From assembly GCA_036835325.1 (NCBI GenBank), contig DAITMF010000026.1:1-48678 (forward strand): a stretch of DNA of 48,678 bases, in the 5' to 3' direction. Each line of letters opens with the position of its first letter. Positions within the stretch are counted from its first letter, which is position 1. The notes under the pieces were generated by a model. That model was not told the DNA's origin and made no database searches. It saw only the letters and a list, made by a program, of their open reading frames with translations. The position numbers and the translations under genes are program-made. The DNA is from CAMCHP01 sp036835325. Its GTDB lineage: Bacteria; Bacteroidota; Bacteroidia; Flavobacteriales_D; Sanyastnellaceae. Of this stretch, positions 42,412-48,678 are shown piece by piece.

Positions 42412-43506
42412 TCAGCCGTTCGTGCGCTCAACGATGATGGAGGCTGCGTTGCCGCCAAAACCGGTGGCGTTGACCATAACGCGCTTCGGTACTCCTCGAA
42501 AGCCACGGTTGTCAATGGGTTCGTAATCAAGCTCAGGGAAGCCATGTTCGAGGGCATGCAAGGCCTGTGCCAATGCAAGTGCGCCGCTTGCCCCAAGGGT
42601 GTGCCCTGTGCGCCACTTTCCCGACACCACGCGTGGGTGGTCGCCGCAGCATTCGCGAATGGCGGCCAATTCTTCGGGGTCGCCTTGTGCTGTGCCAGGG
42701 GCGTGGGCAATCACAAGGTCAATTTCGGTGCCTTCAACCGTTGCCAAGGCCAAACGCATGGCTTGCCGCAAGGCTTTTCCGGCGAGAGAAACGGGGGTTG
42801 GCAGGTGCTCGGCAGCTTCACCCCAGCCCACAATTCGCCACGGCCCTTCTTGGGTGCTCAGCGAAAACAGGGCGCCGCCTTCGGCCAGTACGACGCGGTT
42901 GACGTCATCACCGGCAAAGGGTTTGCACGGACTGCCCTGTTCGTTCGAATGGCGGGCAAGCAAGCGAAGCACCTCAAACTGTGCCCGTGTAAACTGTGTT
43001 ACAGGTGCTTCAACGCCGCCCACAATCGCCTCGCTTATTCGTTTTCCGGCCATCCGTTCCAACGCTGCAATGATGGCGTGGAGCGCAGAACTGCAGGTCA
43101 TCGACACCGTGAGTGAGGGCACTTCAAGTCGATTCAACTGTACGGCCGCAGCAGCGATGTTTCCCGCAGTGGTAAGAGGCGATGTGTGTACCGGAATTCG
43201 TTGCCCAATTGCAAACGGGCCGTGCAATTGCTCAAGAATACCCGTTGCTCCACGTGCACTGCCAATGCTGACACGTTCGGGTTTTGCTCCTTGCGCGAGC
43301 AGCCGGTTGACAAGGGTGACGGCCATTTTGCCCGTTAAGTCAAGCTTGTCGTAATAGCGCGCATCAGCGCCTTCAAACTGTTCTTTTGGGAGGATGGATG
43401 AGGATGGGATGCGTGCACACCAATAGTCGTCCCACGCTTCGAAGGGAAGCGACGGTTCAAGCGGCGACAAATTGTGCCCAAGTGCGGCAAATGAACGGAT
43501 GTACAT
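42412..43506 (-). CDS. Beta-ketoacyl synthase (KAS II-like)
   Basis: The 364-residue thiolase-fold enzyme has a complete Cys-His-His triad: Cys138 in SMTCSSAL, His268 in IAHAPGTAQGD and His302 in TGHTLGASG, with Lys297 before it. It condenses acyl chains with malonyl-ACP. It is shorter than FabF (about 410 residues) and has a divergent N-terminus. It is therefore more likely a specialised enzyme than the housekeeping one, for example in a pigment, aryl-polyene or biotin-precursor pathway; no other such gene is adjacent. Minus-strand TACTTTTG at 43547 to 43540 may be its promoter. Confidence 0.85.
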   Translation of the reverse strand: MYIRSFAALGHNLSPLEPSLPFEAWDDYWCARIPSSSILPKEQFEGADARYYDKLDLTGKMAVTLVNRLLAQGAKPERVSIGSARGATGILEQLHGPFAIGQRIPVHTSPLTTAGNIAAAAVQLNRLEVPSLTVSMTCSSALHAIIAALERMAGKRISEAIVGGVEAPVTQFTRAQFEVLRLLARHSNEQGSPCKPFAGDDVNRVVLAEGGALFSLSTQEGPWRIVGWGEAAEHLPTPVSLAGKALRQAMRLALATVEGTEIDLVIAHAPGTAQGDPEELAAIRECCGDHPRVVSGKWRTGHTLGASGALALAQALHALEHGFPELDYEPIDNRGFRGVPKRVMVNATGFGGNAASIIVERTNG

Positions 43507-43581
43507 GCGGAGTCTGTATCAAGAACGCCTCAACGCCTCCAAAAGTATGCCAAAAGCCATTGCTGCCCTACCTTCGCATCT

Positions 43582-44217
43582 GTGAATCAACTCGAATTGC
43601 CGTTTGAATTGCTCCCGGGCAAAGCCGCGTTTTGGCGTGAAAAGCATACCCTCATCGTTTCAGACGTTCACATTGGTAAGGCGGCGCACTTTCGAAAAGC
43701 CGGCGTTGCCATCCCAACAGCTGTGAACCGCGAAAACCTGTGGCGCCTTTCGGCATTGTTGCTTGATCATCGTCCGCAAAGGGTGCTCATCCTTGGTGAT
43801 TTGGTGCACAGCCACCACAACCGTGAGTGGGACGATTTCATCGACATGCGCCGAAATTATTCAAGCTGCGCGTTCACGTTAATCAAGGGAAATCACGATG
43901 TACTGCCTGAAACGGCCTACACGTCTGAATCCATCCTCATCCATCCAAGCTTAAAAGAAGACCACCTGAAATTCGTGCATGAACCGGCAATTGATGGTGC
44001 TGCCACTGAAGGTGAGTTGGAAGTGTGCGGCCACTTGCATCCGGCCATAAAACTCAGGGGAACGGCCCGCCAAAGCTTGCGGCTGCCGTGCTTTTGGCTA
44101 TCGCCCATTCGATTGGTCATGCCGGCTTTCGGAGCGTTCACCGGAATGCACACGGTTCAACCAAGCGCCCACGATCGGGTGTTCGCCATAGCAGGCGAAC
44201 GGGTGATTGAAGTGTAA
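43582..44217 (+). CDS. pdeM: Ligase-associated DNA damage response endonuclease PdeM
   Basis: The 211-residue metallophosphoesterase has the full metal-binding set: SDVHIGK (Asp28, His30), LGDLVHSHH, GNHD and CGHLHP. The sequence matches the PdeM family of DNA-repair nucleases, which often lie beside a ligase-associated DEXH helicase or a ligase. Neither neighbour is here. The start is GTG at 43582; no ATG exists nearby. TACCTTCG ends 5 nt before it, so the transcript probably starts at or near the GTG. It is divergent from the ketoacyl synthase gene. Confidence 0.9.
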   Translation: MNQLELPFELLPGKAAFWREKHTLIVSDVHIGKAAHFRKAGVAIPTAVNRENLWRLSALLLDHRPQRVLILGDLVHSHHNREWDDFIDMRRNYSSCAFTLIKGNHDVLPETAYTSESILIHPSLKEDHLKFVHEPAIDGAATEGELEVCGHLHPAIKLRGTARQSLRLPCFWLSPIRLVMPAFGAFTGMHTVQPSAHDRVFAIAGERVIEV

Positions 44218-44595
44218 TTAGAGGGCGTTTTCTTTGATGAGGATGCCTTTGCGGTAAAGAAACTCATGGGTGCGTTTGCCCAATGAGTCACACTCGTAGT
44301 GCAAACCCTCTTCTTTTCCACGGAAGTAGAATTCGTAGCTTTTCAATTGGCCATTGCGCCAGTAGTACTTCCATTCTCCGTGCTCTATGCCGTTGCGGTA
44401 GTTGCCCACATAATCGAGCCGGCCGTTGTCGAAGTACAACTCTTCTTTTACGCGTTCATGCTGTTCGCCCACGGTGTATACAACAACGTAGGGTTTGCCG
44501 TTCTTGTGACTTCGCACAACGTGGCGTGTCAGAAGTTCGTCTTGCAAGGCGATGGGGGAGAGGAGCAACAAAAACAATAGGGCGTTCTGAATCAT
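44218..44595 (-). CDS. Secreted MORN-repeat / YwqK-like protein
   Basis: The 125-residue protein has a hydrophobic N-terminus (MIQNALLFLLLLSPIALQ) and MORN-like repeats: YFDNGRLDYVGNYRNGIEHGEWKYYW, RNGQLKSYEFYFRGKEEG. Bacteroidetes encode many such proteins, often annotated as 'YwqK family antitoxin', but no toxin partner is seen here. That name is therefore not used as a function. A GTG at 44616 in frame is less likely than the ATG at 44595. Confidence 0.8.
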   Translation of the reverse strand: MIQNALLFLLLLSPIALQDELLTRHVVRSHKNGKPYVVVYTVGEQHERVKEELYFDNGRLDYVGNYRNGIEHGEWKYYWRNGQLKSYEFYFRGKEEGLHYECDSLGKRTHEFLYRKGILIKENAL

Positions 44596-44659
44596 CGATT
44601 TGGTGTGGTCCTTCACTTTCTACGCATGTTTTCGCTCAGGGTTTCACGAAACCGAAAAC

Positions 44660-44676
44660 CGTATATATACGTATAC
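44660..44676. promoter_or_regulatory. Palindrome CGTATATATACG next to GTATAC before the S41 peptidase gene
   Basis: CGTATATATACG (44660-44671) is a perfect 12-bp palindrome and overlaps a second one, GTATAC (44671-44676). They lie 10-26 nt before the ATG at 44686, where no TAnnTTTG element is seen. They may be an operator or part of an unusual promoter. This is a weak call. Confidence 0.3.
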
Positions 44677-44685
44677 CCATGCGAA

Positions 44686-46143
44686 ATGAGACGCACTACC
44701 ATCGGGTTGTTTTTCGCTCTGTTTGTTGTGAGCAGTGCCCTGGTGCGTGCCCAAACGGCCGATTCTTGGTTTACCGAGAAACTCGGCGCAGATGAGGTAC
44801 GGGCTGACCTTCGTGTACTTGTTTCAGCACTGCACGAACTGCATGGCGGACTCTTTCTCTACGCTGATTCGACCCACTTTGCGGCAGAATGCGAAGCAAC
44901 GGCAGAACGGCTGGCGGAGGGTGCCACCCGGGCAAACGCCTACCGTGAAATGGCGCGGCTCGTAGATCACGTGCGCGACGGCCATACATGGATTTTCCCG
45001 AGCGAAGACGATGCACAACGCCTCATTAAAACACAGGTTTTTATTCCGTTCACCATCGAAGTTTCGGGTACGGCCATGTACGTTGATTCATGCTATGCGG
45101 TGAATGGCGCCCTGCCCTCCGGGGCTCGGTTGGTTGCCATCGATGGGCGACCGATTCGGGCTGTTGTTGCAGAGTTGCTGCCCTATTTTACCGCTGATGG
45201 CAGCTCACTCGCCGGAAAACTTGGTGGTTTGGAAAGCCAGTTTTGGTGGTACTACGGCCTGCACTACGGCTTCAATGATTACTTTGATATCGTGTATGAG
45301 TTTGCAGGTTTAACCCGTTCTGTGCAGCTTGAGGCCTTGAAAATGGCCACACTCCGCGAGCGCTTCTCACGCGATGCGGGAAGCGAGAAACCGGTTTCAT
45401 GGTCGGTTGACAACGGAGTGGCCTACCTCCGCGTAGCCAGTTTTAGCGGATACAGCTTACCGAAATACCGCCGCAACTTCAACCGCGCGCTTGAAAGCTT
45501 TCACGCCGCGGGCTGCAGCGAATTGATCATCGATTTGCGAGGCAACGGCGGCGGACGTGAAGGCGTGGAGAATTTGCTCATATCGTGTTTGGGCCAGCAC
45601 TGCGCCGATAAGTACGATCAGGTGGCCATTCGCCGTCCGGTGGCAAAGTCGTACACGCACATGCAGCAGCCTGTGCGCCGACGATTGGAAGATTGGGTGT
45701 ACCGATTGGTTGAATTCAGAAAAGATGAAAGCGGTACGTGGAACCGTCGCAGCCGTTTCAAGCGTAGTTTTTACATGCCTAACCATCCGTTTACGAAGCC
45801 CACTTCAGTTCTCGTCGACCGAAATACGTTTTCAGGCGCAGCTGAGTTTGCCGCGTTGGTGAGAGACCACGTGCCGGGATTGCTCATCATTGGTGAAGAA
45901 ACCTGTGGAGGCTACCAAGGCCATGTGAGCGGATACAGCTATGAAATCAGGCTGCCGAATACCGCATTTGAATTGCATGTTCCGCGTGTGCACTTCGACT
46001 TGAATGTACCGGGTTCACATGCCGGCGGGGTCTTGCCCCACATCTACATGTCTGACCGGCACCTTGATGTGCGCCAAGTGATTGAACGTGTGGTTTACCA
46101 GACCAGAAAGTACAACGAGACCACCGCGTTTTCGCAGCCTTGA
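44686..46143 (+). CDS. S41-family (tail-specific/tricorn-type) serine peptidase
   Basis: The 485-residue secreted protein has a signal peptide (about 1-23, ending VRAQ). LVDHVRDGHTW holds His100, a PDZ-like region covers about 118-165, and the S41 core runs from about 240 to 470 with LIIDLRGNGGG (281-290). The nucleophile is probably Ser383 in NTFSGAAEFA. GEETCGG (about 403-409) may supply the Glu of a Ser-His-Ser-Glu tetrad. It likely degrades periplasmic or surface peptides. The ATG at 44686 starts the signal peptide; the frame is open earlier but without signal character. Confidence 0.9.
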   Translation: MRRTTIGLFFALFVVSSALVRAQTADSWFTEKLGADEVRADLRVLVSALHELHGGLFLYADSTHFAAECEATAERLAEGATRANAYREMARLVDHVRDGHTWIFPSEDDAQRLIKTQVFIPFTIEVSGTAMYVDSCYAVNGALPSGARLVAIDGRPIRAVVAELLPYFTADGSSLAGKLGGLESQFWWYYGLHYGFNDYFDIVYEFAGLTRSVQLEALKMATLRERFSRDAGSEKPVSWSVDNGVAYLRVASFSGYSLPKYRRNFNRALESFHAAGCSELIIDLRGNGGGREGVENLLISCLGQHCADKYDQVAIRRPVAKSYTHMQQPVRRRLEDWVYRLVEFRKDESGTWNRRSRFKRSFYMPNHPFTKPTSVLVDRNTFSGAAEFAALVRDHVPGLLIIGEETCGGYQGHVSGYSYEIRLPNTAFELHVPRVHFDLNVPGSHAGGVLPHIYMSDRHLDVRQVIERVVYQTRKYNETTAFSQP

Positions 46144-46145
46144 AC

Positions 46146-46658
46146 TTATTCGATGGTCACTTTGAAGTCTCCTGCGACTGAGATGTCGAAGCCAACGGGA
46201 GCGCCATTAACAACCTCTTTTACGATCATTTGGTAGTCGCCTTCTTCATCTCCGGCCAAGAAAACGGGTGAAATGTTGACCACACCTTGCAGCGCGGTAA
46301 ACTGGCGGTAAGGCATCAACTCATCGTTCTCATTAACCTCTTCGAACAGCGTTTTTACGTTGTTTTCAGGAATGAACAAGCTTCCGGTAATCAGGCTGTC
46401 AACTTCAATTTGAATGTTGAGGTTGTGCGCCTCCACTTCATCTACGGTGCGAATGTCAGCTGTGAAGTAGTACCGGCGTGACCACGGTTCATCGTCGCTA
46501 AGCTCAACGTATTCAGACATGAGCAAAGGGTAGGTGGTGCCCGCCCATGTGATGGTGCCGCAGTTGCACTGGAAAACCGGATTCACAAAGGGGTCGGTTT
46601 TTTTACAACCGGATACCACGAGGGCGACAAAAGCGATGAAGTAAACGGCAGTTCTCAT
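46146..46658 (-). CDS. Lipoprotein of unknown function
   Basis: The 170-residue protein has a signal ending VVSGC (Cys18) and so should be a lipoprotein. The mature part is a beta-rich, acidic sequence beginning KKTDPFVNPVFQCNCGTITWAG and ending FDISVAGDFKVTIE. The CNC pair is an unusual mark. No family was recognised. An in-frame GTG at 46664 is the alternative start. It is convergent with the S41 gene, 3 bp apart. Confidence 0.65.
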   Translation of the reverse strand: MRTAVYFIAFVALVVSGCKKTDPFVNPVFQCNCGTITWAGTTYPLLMSEYVELSDDEPWSRRYYFTADIRTVDEVEAHNLNIQIEVDSLITGSLFIPENNVKTLFEEVNENDELMPYRQFTALQGVVNISPVFLAGDEEGDYQMIVKEVVNGAPVGFDISVAGDFKVTIE

Positions 46659-46735
46659 AGCCACAGCATTTTCAGGCTGTGAAGGTAACGAATTGGCACG
46701 AAAGTTGAGAAGGTATTTGTATGAATTGAAGCGTT

Positions 46736-47170
46736 ATGCGGGGATTTCTATTTCTTCTTTTTTTGGGATGGATGTGCACTTCAGTGGCAGCACAAAGCTC
46801 GGTCGTTCGTCGCTACGTGTCGTCGCCGGCCGTGAGTCACGAAGCCGATACCACGGGTTTTGAAGTCGTTCATCGCTTTTTCAACCGCAACGGAGAAGAA
46901 CTGCTTGAACTGCCCCAATCGTTGATAGCAGGGGAAAAGCTACGTGTGGAATACGCTGACAATGGCGGAGTGCGAAATGTGGTGCTGTCATCGAAAGGAC
47001 AAAACAATATCGGTCCGCCCTCGGAGGCGCGTTACGGATTTGATGAACAGCAGCGGATGATTTACCAAGAGTTTTTTTACCTCGATCAAATCACCACCCG
47101 CATCAATTACCAGTACGACGCCGAAGGTCGCCGCTCAGAAAGCATTCAATGCAATGCGCCGAGGGAGTGA
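46736..47170 (+). CDS. Small secreted protein of unknown function
   Basis: The 144-residue protein has a signal peptide (about 1-19, ending SVAAQ). The mature region is rich in charged and aromatic residues, including GFDEQQRMIYQEFFYLDQ and INYQYDAEGRRSESIQ. The YDAEGR and YGFDEQQR turns recall RHS/YD-like or WG-type repeats, but too few are present to name a family. It ends 12 nt before the inverted repeat at 47183-47234. I do not recognise a function. Confidence 0.6.
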   Translation: MRGFLFLLFLGWMCTSVAAQSSVVRRYVSSPAVSHEADTTGFEVVHRFFNRNGEELLELPQSLIAGEKLRVEYADNGGVRNVVLSSKGQNNIGPPSEARYGFDEQQRMIYQEFFYLDQITTRINYQYDAEGRRSESIQCNAPRE

Positions 47171-47182
47171 GATGAAACGGAA

Positions 47183-47234
47183 AAATCAGCGCGGTACGGT
47201 TCTCAATACTCAAACTTCACACCCGCGCTGATTT
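47183..47234. terminator. 12-bp perfect inverted repeat after tRNA-Arg (terminator)
   Basis: AAATCAGCGCGG (47183-47194) and CCGCGCTGATTT (47223-47234) are perfect complements across a 28-nt loop. On the minus strand the second arm runs into TTTTT, so it can end the tRNA transcript, whose 3' end is at 47237. On the plus strand it may also end the preceding secreted-protein gene. Confidence 0.6.
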
Positions 47235-47236
47235 AG

Positions 47237-47308
47237 TGGCCCCGCCAGGAATCGAACCTGGATCTTGGGTTCCGGAGACCCACGTACTATCCATTGTACT
47301 ACGGAGCC
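47237..47308 (-). tRNA. tRNA-Arg (anticodon CCG)
   Basis: The minus strand gives a 72-nt cloverleaf. Acceptor GGCTCCG pairs with CGGGGCC (one G-U), the D arm is GTAC/GTAC, and the anticodon stem TGGGT/ACCCA encloses loop CTCCGGA with anticodon CCG. The T arm is CCAGG-TTCGATT-CCTGG. The discriminator base is A, and CCA is not encoded, as is common in this phylum. It reads CGG arginine codons. Confidence 0.95.
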
Positions 47309-47321
47309 AGATTTGGGGCTG

Positions 47322-47329
47322 CGAAGATA
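47322..47329 (-). promoter_or_regulatory. tRNA-Arg promoter -7-like element TATCTTCG
   Basis: Minus-strand TATCTTCG ends 13 nt before the tRNA 5' base, which fits a short leader. The same octamer precedes the AsmA-like and DUF2807 genes, which supports TAnCTTyG as the local promoter form. Confidence 0.55.
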
Positions 47330-47349
47330 CGAAGTTTTTTATGCGCGAT

Positions 47350-47367
47350 ATACCCTGTTTAGGGTAT
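47350..47367. repeat. 18-bp inverted repeat upstream of tRNA-Arg
   Basis: ATACCCT (47350-47356) and AGGGTAT (47361-47367) are perfect inverted repeats around GTTT. They lie upstream of the tRNA promoter on one side and 35 nt before the Cys-rich mini-gene on the other. No T tract follows, so an operator is as likely as a hairpin. Confidence 0.4.
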
Positions 47368-47401
47368 TGCCCAGACGGTGCTCACGAAGCAATTTTGTGC
47401 T

Positions 47402-47539
47402 ATGAACGCGCAACGCCCCTCCGACGTACAGGCCTTTTGTGTGCCTTCGTGCAGCATGACCACTTCGTGCTTCAAGAAAAAGTGCTGCAAGAAGTACCAG
47501 AAAAGCACCCACTGCAAAAGCTGTCCGAAACGCAAGTAG
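47402..47539 (+). CDS. 45-residue Cys/Lys-rich mini-protein
   Basis: From the ATG at 47402 to the TAG at 47539 the plus strand encodes 45 residues: MNAQRPSDVQAFCVPSCSM, then TTSCFKKKCCKKYQKSTHCK, then SCPKRK. It has seven cysteines and eleven lysines. The KKKCCKKY...HCKSCP core resembles tiny conserved Bacteroidetes proteins as I recall them. The paired cysteines suggest a metal-binding or redox function and the basic charge suggests nucleic-acid or membrane binding; neither is shown. A CAATTTTG element ends 5 nt before the ATG. The overlapping longer frame 47236-47571 is rejected because it reads through the tRNA. Confidence 0.6.
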   Translation: MNAQRPSDVQAFCVPSCSMTTSCFKKKCCKKYQKSTHCKSCPKRK

Positions 47540-47551
47540 CCTTGCAGCCCA

Positions 47552-48678
47552 TCACCCGATGGTACGGATGAGCTTCTTCGGGTCTAAGCGCTCCATGTTG
47601 AAGGTAAACGTAAACAGCATGAGCGGCTTGTATTCTCCCTCCAACAAACTGCGGGTTACCAACGGAACATGCCACGAAAGCACGTTGCGGATGATGTGCG
47701 AGCTTATGCCGGCCGCATAGTCGTAGTCGGTTAAGCTGCCGGGCGTGTCAAACAGCATTGCACCTCCATACACCGACAATGGAATAGCAATGGGCAATTC
47801 GTACTCCAACGAGGCACTGATAAGCCATTCGTTTGCACGGGTAGGGATGTACAAACCACCTTGGTCACCACTAATTTGGCGCTCTTCAAGGGGTCGCTGG
47901 GCAAGTGGGTTGCCCCATGCATTTCCTCCGCGGCTCAAGAACAAGGCGTCAGCAAAGATGTCGGTGCTGCCGGTGAGCCCAAATCCGCTTAAGGGGTACA
48001 ACGCAAAGTTGCTTTCGGGCGAGGTGGCCGTGTAGGCGCCGTACATGCGCCAACGAACTGATTTTTTGTCTTCGTTGTAGCGGTAACTGCCGTTGTAGGT
48101 CAATTCACCCAGCCCCATGCTTTCTTCGTTGCTGTTAATGAAGTTGCGCAGAGTCAAATCAATCCCATGCTGAAACAAAGGAGTTTTGCGTTCAATGCTG
48201 TACGCCAAGCGTGGCATAAAAACCTGTTCGTTGTCAAGAGAAACCAGCGCGTCGTTTGCAGCTTCAATGGGGAAAATGGCCAAGTGTGCCACGCCAATGT
48301 CCAGGGTCGACTTCAATCCCGAATTTACTTCGCGGTTGAAGTGCTGACGCACCGTGAATTCACTTCGCAGGTAGTCGCTCGTGACGAACGATCCCTGGTC
48401 GGTGTCGCTGTATCTAAAGCTGCGTGTTTTTAGGTGGACCTCCGTCGAGCGTTTGTACCATGAGCTGCGCGCCAAGCCGGTGACCGTTCCTGTAGCGATG
48501 CTGTACATGGGTGTAAGGGCAAACTCCCAACTGCGCATAGGGAAAGGCGTGTTGTGAAGGTGCAGACCCAACATGGCGTGGTTTTGTGCGTTCCAAGCAA
48601 CGACCGGCGTCCAGAAGATTTGGGTGTATTCGGGCTGCTCAATCCGCGTGAAAAACTTGAACTGCAAAGGTTCTACGG
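47552..48678 (-). CDS. C-terminal outer-membrane barrel region of a large protein (5' end beyond the window)
   Basis: The minus-strand frame is open from the window edge (48678) to the stop at 47552, about 375 residues, with no real start codon. The sequence is a chain of amphipathic strands (YTQIFWTPVVAWNAQNHAMLGLHLHN, MPRLAYSIERKTPLFQHGIDLTL, EWLISASLEYELPIAIPLSVYGG), ending LMLFTFTFNMERLDPKKLIRTIG. I recall similar C-terminal barrels in Bacteroidetes proteins carrying an N-terminal M1-type metallopeptidase. Because that part lies outside the window, the fusion is a guess. The stop lies 12 bp from the convergent mini-gene. Confidence 0.65.
   Translation of the reverse strand, partial: VEPLQFKFFTRIEQPEYTQIFWTPVVAWNAQNHAMLGLHLHNTPFPMRSWEFALTPMYSIATGTVTGLARSSWYKRSTEVHLKTRSFRYSDTDQGSFVTSDYLRSEFTVRQHFNREVNSGLKSTLDIGVAHLAIFPIEAANDALVSLDNEQVFMPRLAYSIERKTPLFQHGIDLTLRNFINSNEESMGLGELTYNGSYRYNEDKKSVRWRMYGAYTATSPESNFALYPLSGFGLTGSTDIFADALFLSRGGNAWGNPLAQRPLEERQISGDQGGLYIPTRANEWLISASLEYELPIAIPLSVYGGAMLFDTPGSLTDYDYAAGISSHIIRNVLSWHVPLVTRSLLEGEYKPLMLFTFTFNMERLDPKKLIRTIG

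Noticed and set aside
44218..44595. Toxin-antitoxin module suggested by the YwqK-like protein
   Set aside because: No toxin gene is adjacent, and MORN-repeat proteins of this kind are common in Bacteroidetes outside such modules.
47236..47571. Plus-strand frame of 111 codons
   Set aside because: It reads through the antisense of tRNA-Arg and overlaps the Cys-rich mini-gene in another frame; no domain is visible.
1..48678. CRISPR arrays, insertion sequences, prophage, integrases, rRNA genes and known defence cassettes
   Set aside because: None was seen: no spaced direct repeats, transposase or integrase motifs, phage genes or rRNA sequence. No gap longer than about 200 bp lacks a gene or regulatory call.

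Overview
The window looks like chromosomal core DNA from a member of the Bacteroidota, most likely a Flavobacteriia-type and probably marine organism. Two large secreted proteins end in a type IX secretion (T9SS) sorting domain. Promoter-like elements follow the Bacteroidetes pattern TAnnTTTG rather than TATAAT. Several families are typical of the phylum: a PorE-like TPR/PD40/OmpA protein, a head-GIN (DUF2807) lipoprotein, paired M16 peptidases and an AsmA-like giant. Base composition is near 50% GC by eye. The assignment to phylum is firm. The genus cannot be read from this sequence.

Layout. 1-7.6 kb (minus strand): the start of a sodium:solute symporter, rmuC, an AsmA-like protein, a small membrane protein and a secreted FG-GAP/VCBS T9SS cargo protein. 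7.7-19.5 kb (plus): a membrane-anchored protein, a DUF423 protein, ATP-dependent PEP carboxykinase (pckA), then rsmE-recR-glycosyltransferase, a dihydrolipoamide acyltransferase (E2), the PorE-like protein, a DEDDh exonuclease and a GT4-type glycosyltransferase. 19.5-25.1 kb (minus): two M16 peptidases plus an outer-membrane barrel, then ftsE translationally coupled to a GT2 glycosyltransferase. 25.3-31.4 kb (plus): hutH, an ECF sigma / anti-sigma-like / beta-barrel set, a GNAT enzyme, a DinB-like protein and a lysine/saccharopine-type dehydrogenase. 31.4-36.5 kb (minus): a DUF2807 lipoprotein with a TonB-like protein, a 1057-residue vanadium haloperoxidase with a T9SS tail and a DUF3817 protein. 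36.6-43.5 kb: a 1-Cys peroxiredoxin (plus), then on the minus strand a fatty-acid desaturase, a histidine kinase/response regulator pair, and a ketoacyl synthase-cation efflux-pseudouridine synthase cluster. 43.6-48.7 kb: PdeM nuclease, a MORN/YwqK-like protein, an S41 peptidase, a lipoprotein, a small secreted protein, tRNA-Arg(CCG), a 45-residue Cys/Lys-rich protein too short for usual ORF cut-offs, and the C-terminal barrel of a gene cut by the window edge.

No insertion sequence, prophage, CRISPR array, known defence cassette or obvious island was seen, and I did not find a convincing wholly new system. The most interesting material is regulatory. Three TGA-N6-TCA palindromes of Crp/Fnr type lie upstream of pckA, the peroxiredoxin and the desaturase. 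An intrinsic terminator sits between promoter-like elements and an ECF sigma gene. A perfect 9-bp inverted repeat covers the haloperoxidase start region. Several promoter elements lie only 4-5 nt from the start codon, suggesting leaderless mRNAs. The notable protein architectures are the haloperoxidase-T9SS protein, a GT2 fused to a degenerate sugar-phosphate transferase, a noncatalytic M16 lipoprotein with an added C-terminal domain, and the Cys-rich mini-protein.

Genes were recognised by reading the translations. No database search was run. Promoter and operator calls rest on motif matching by eye.
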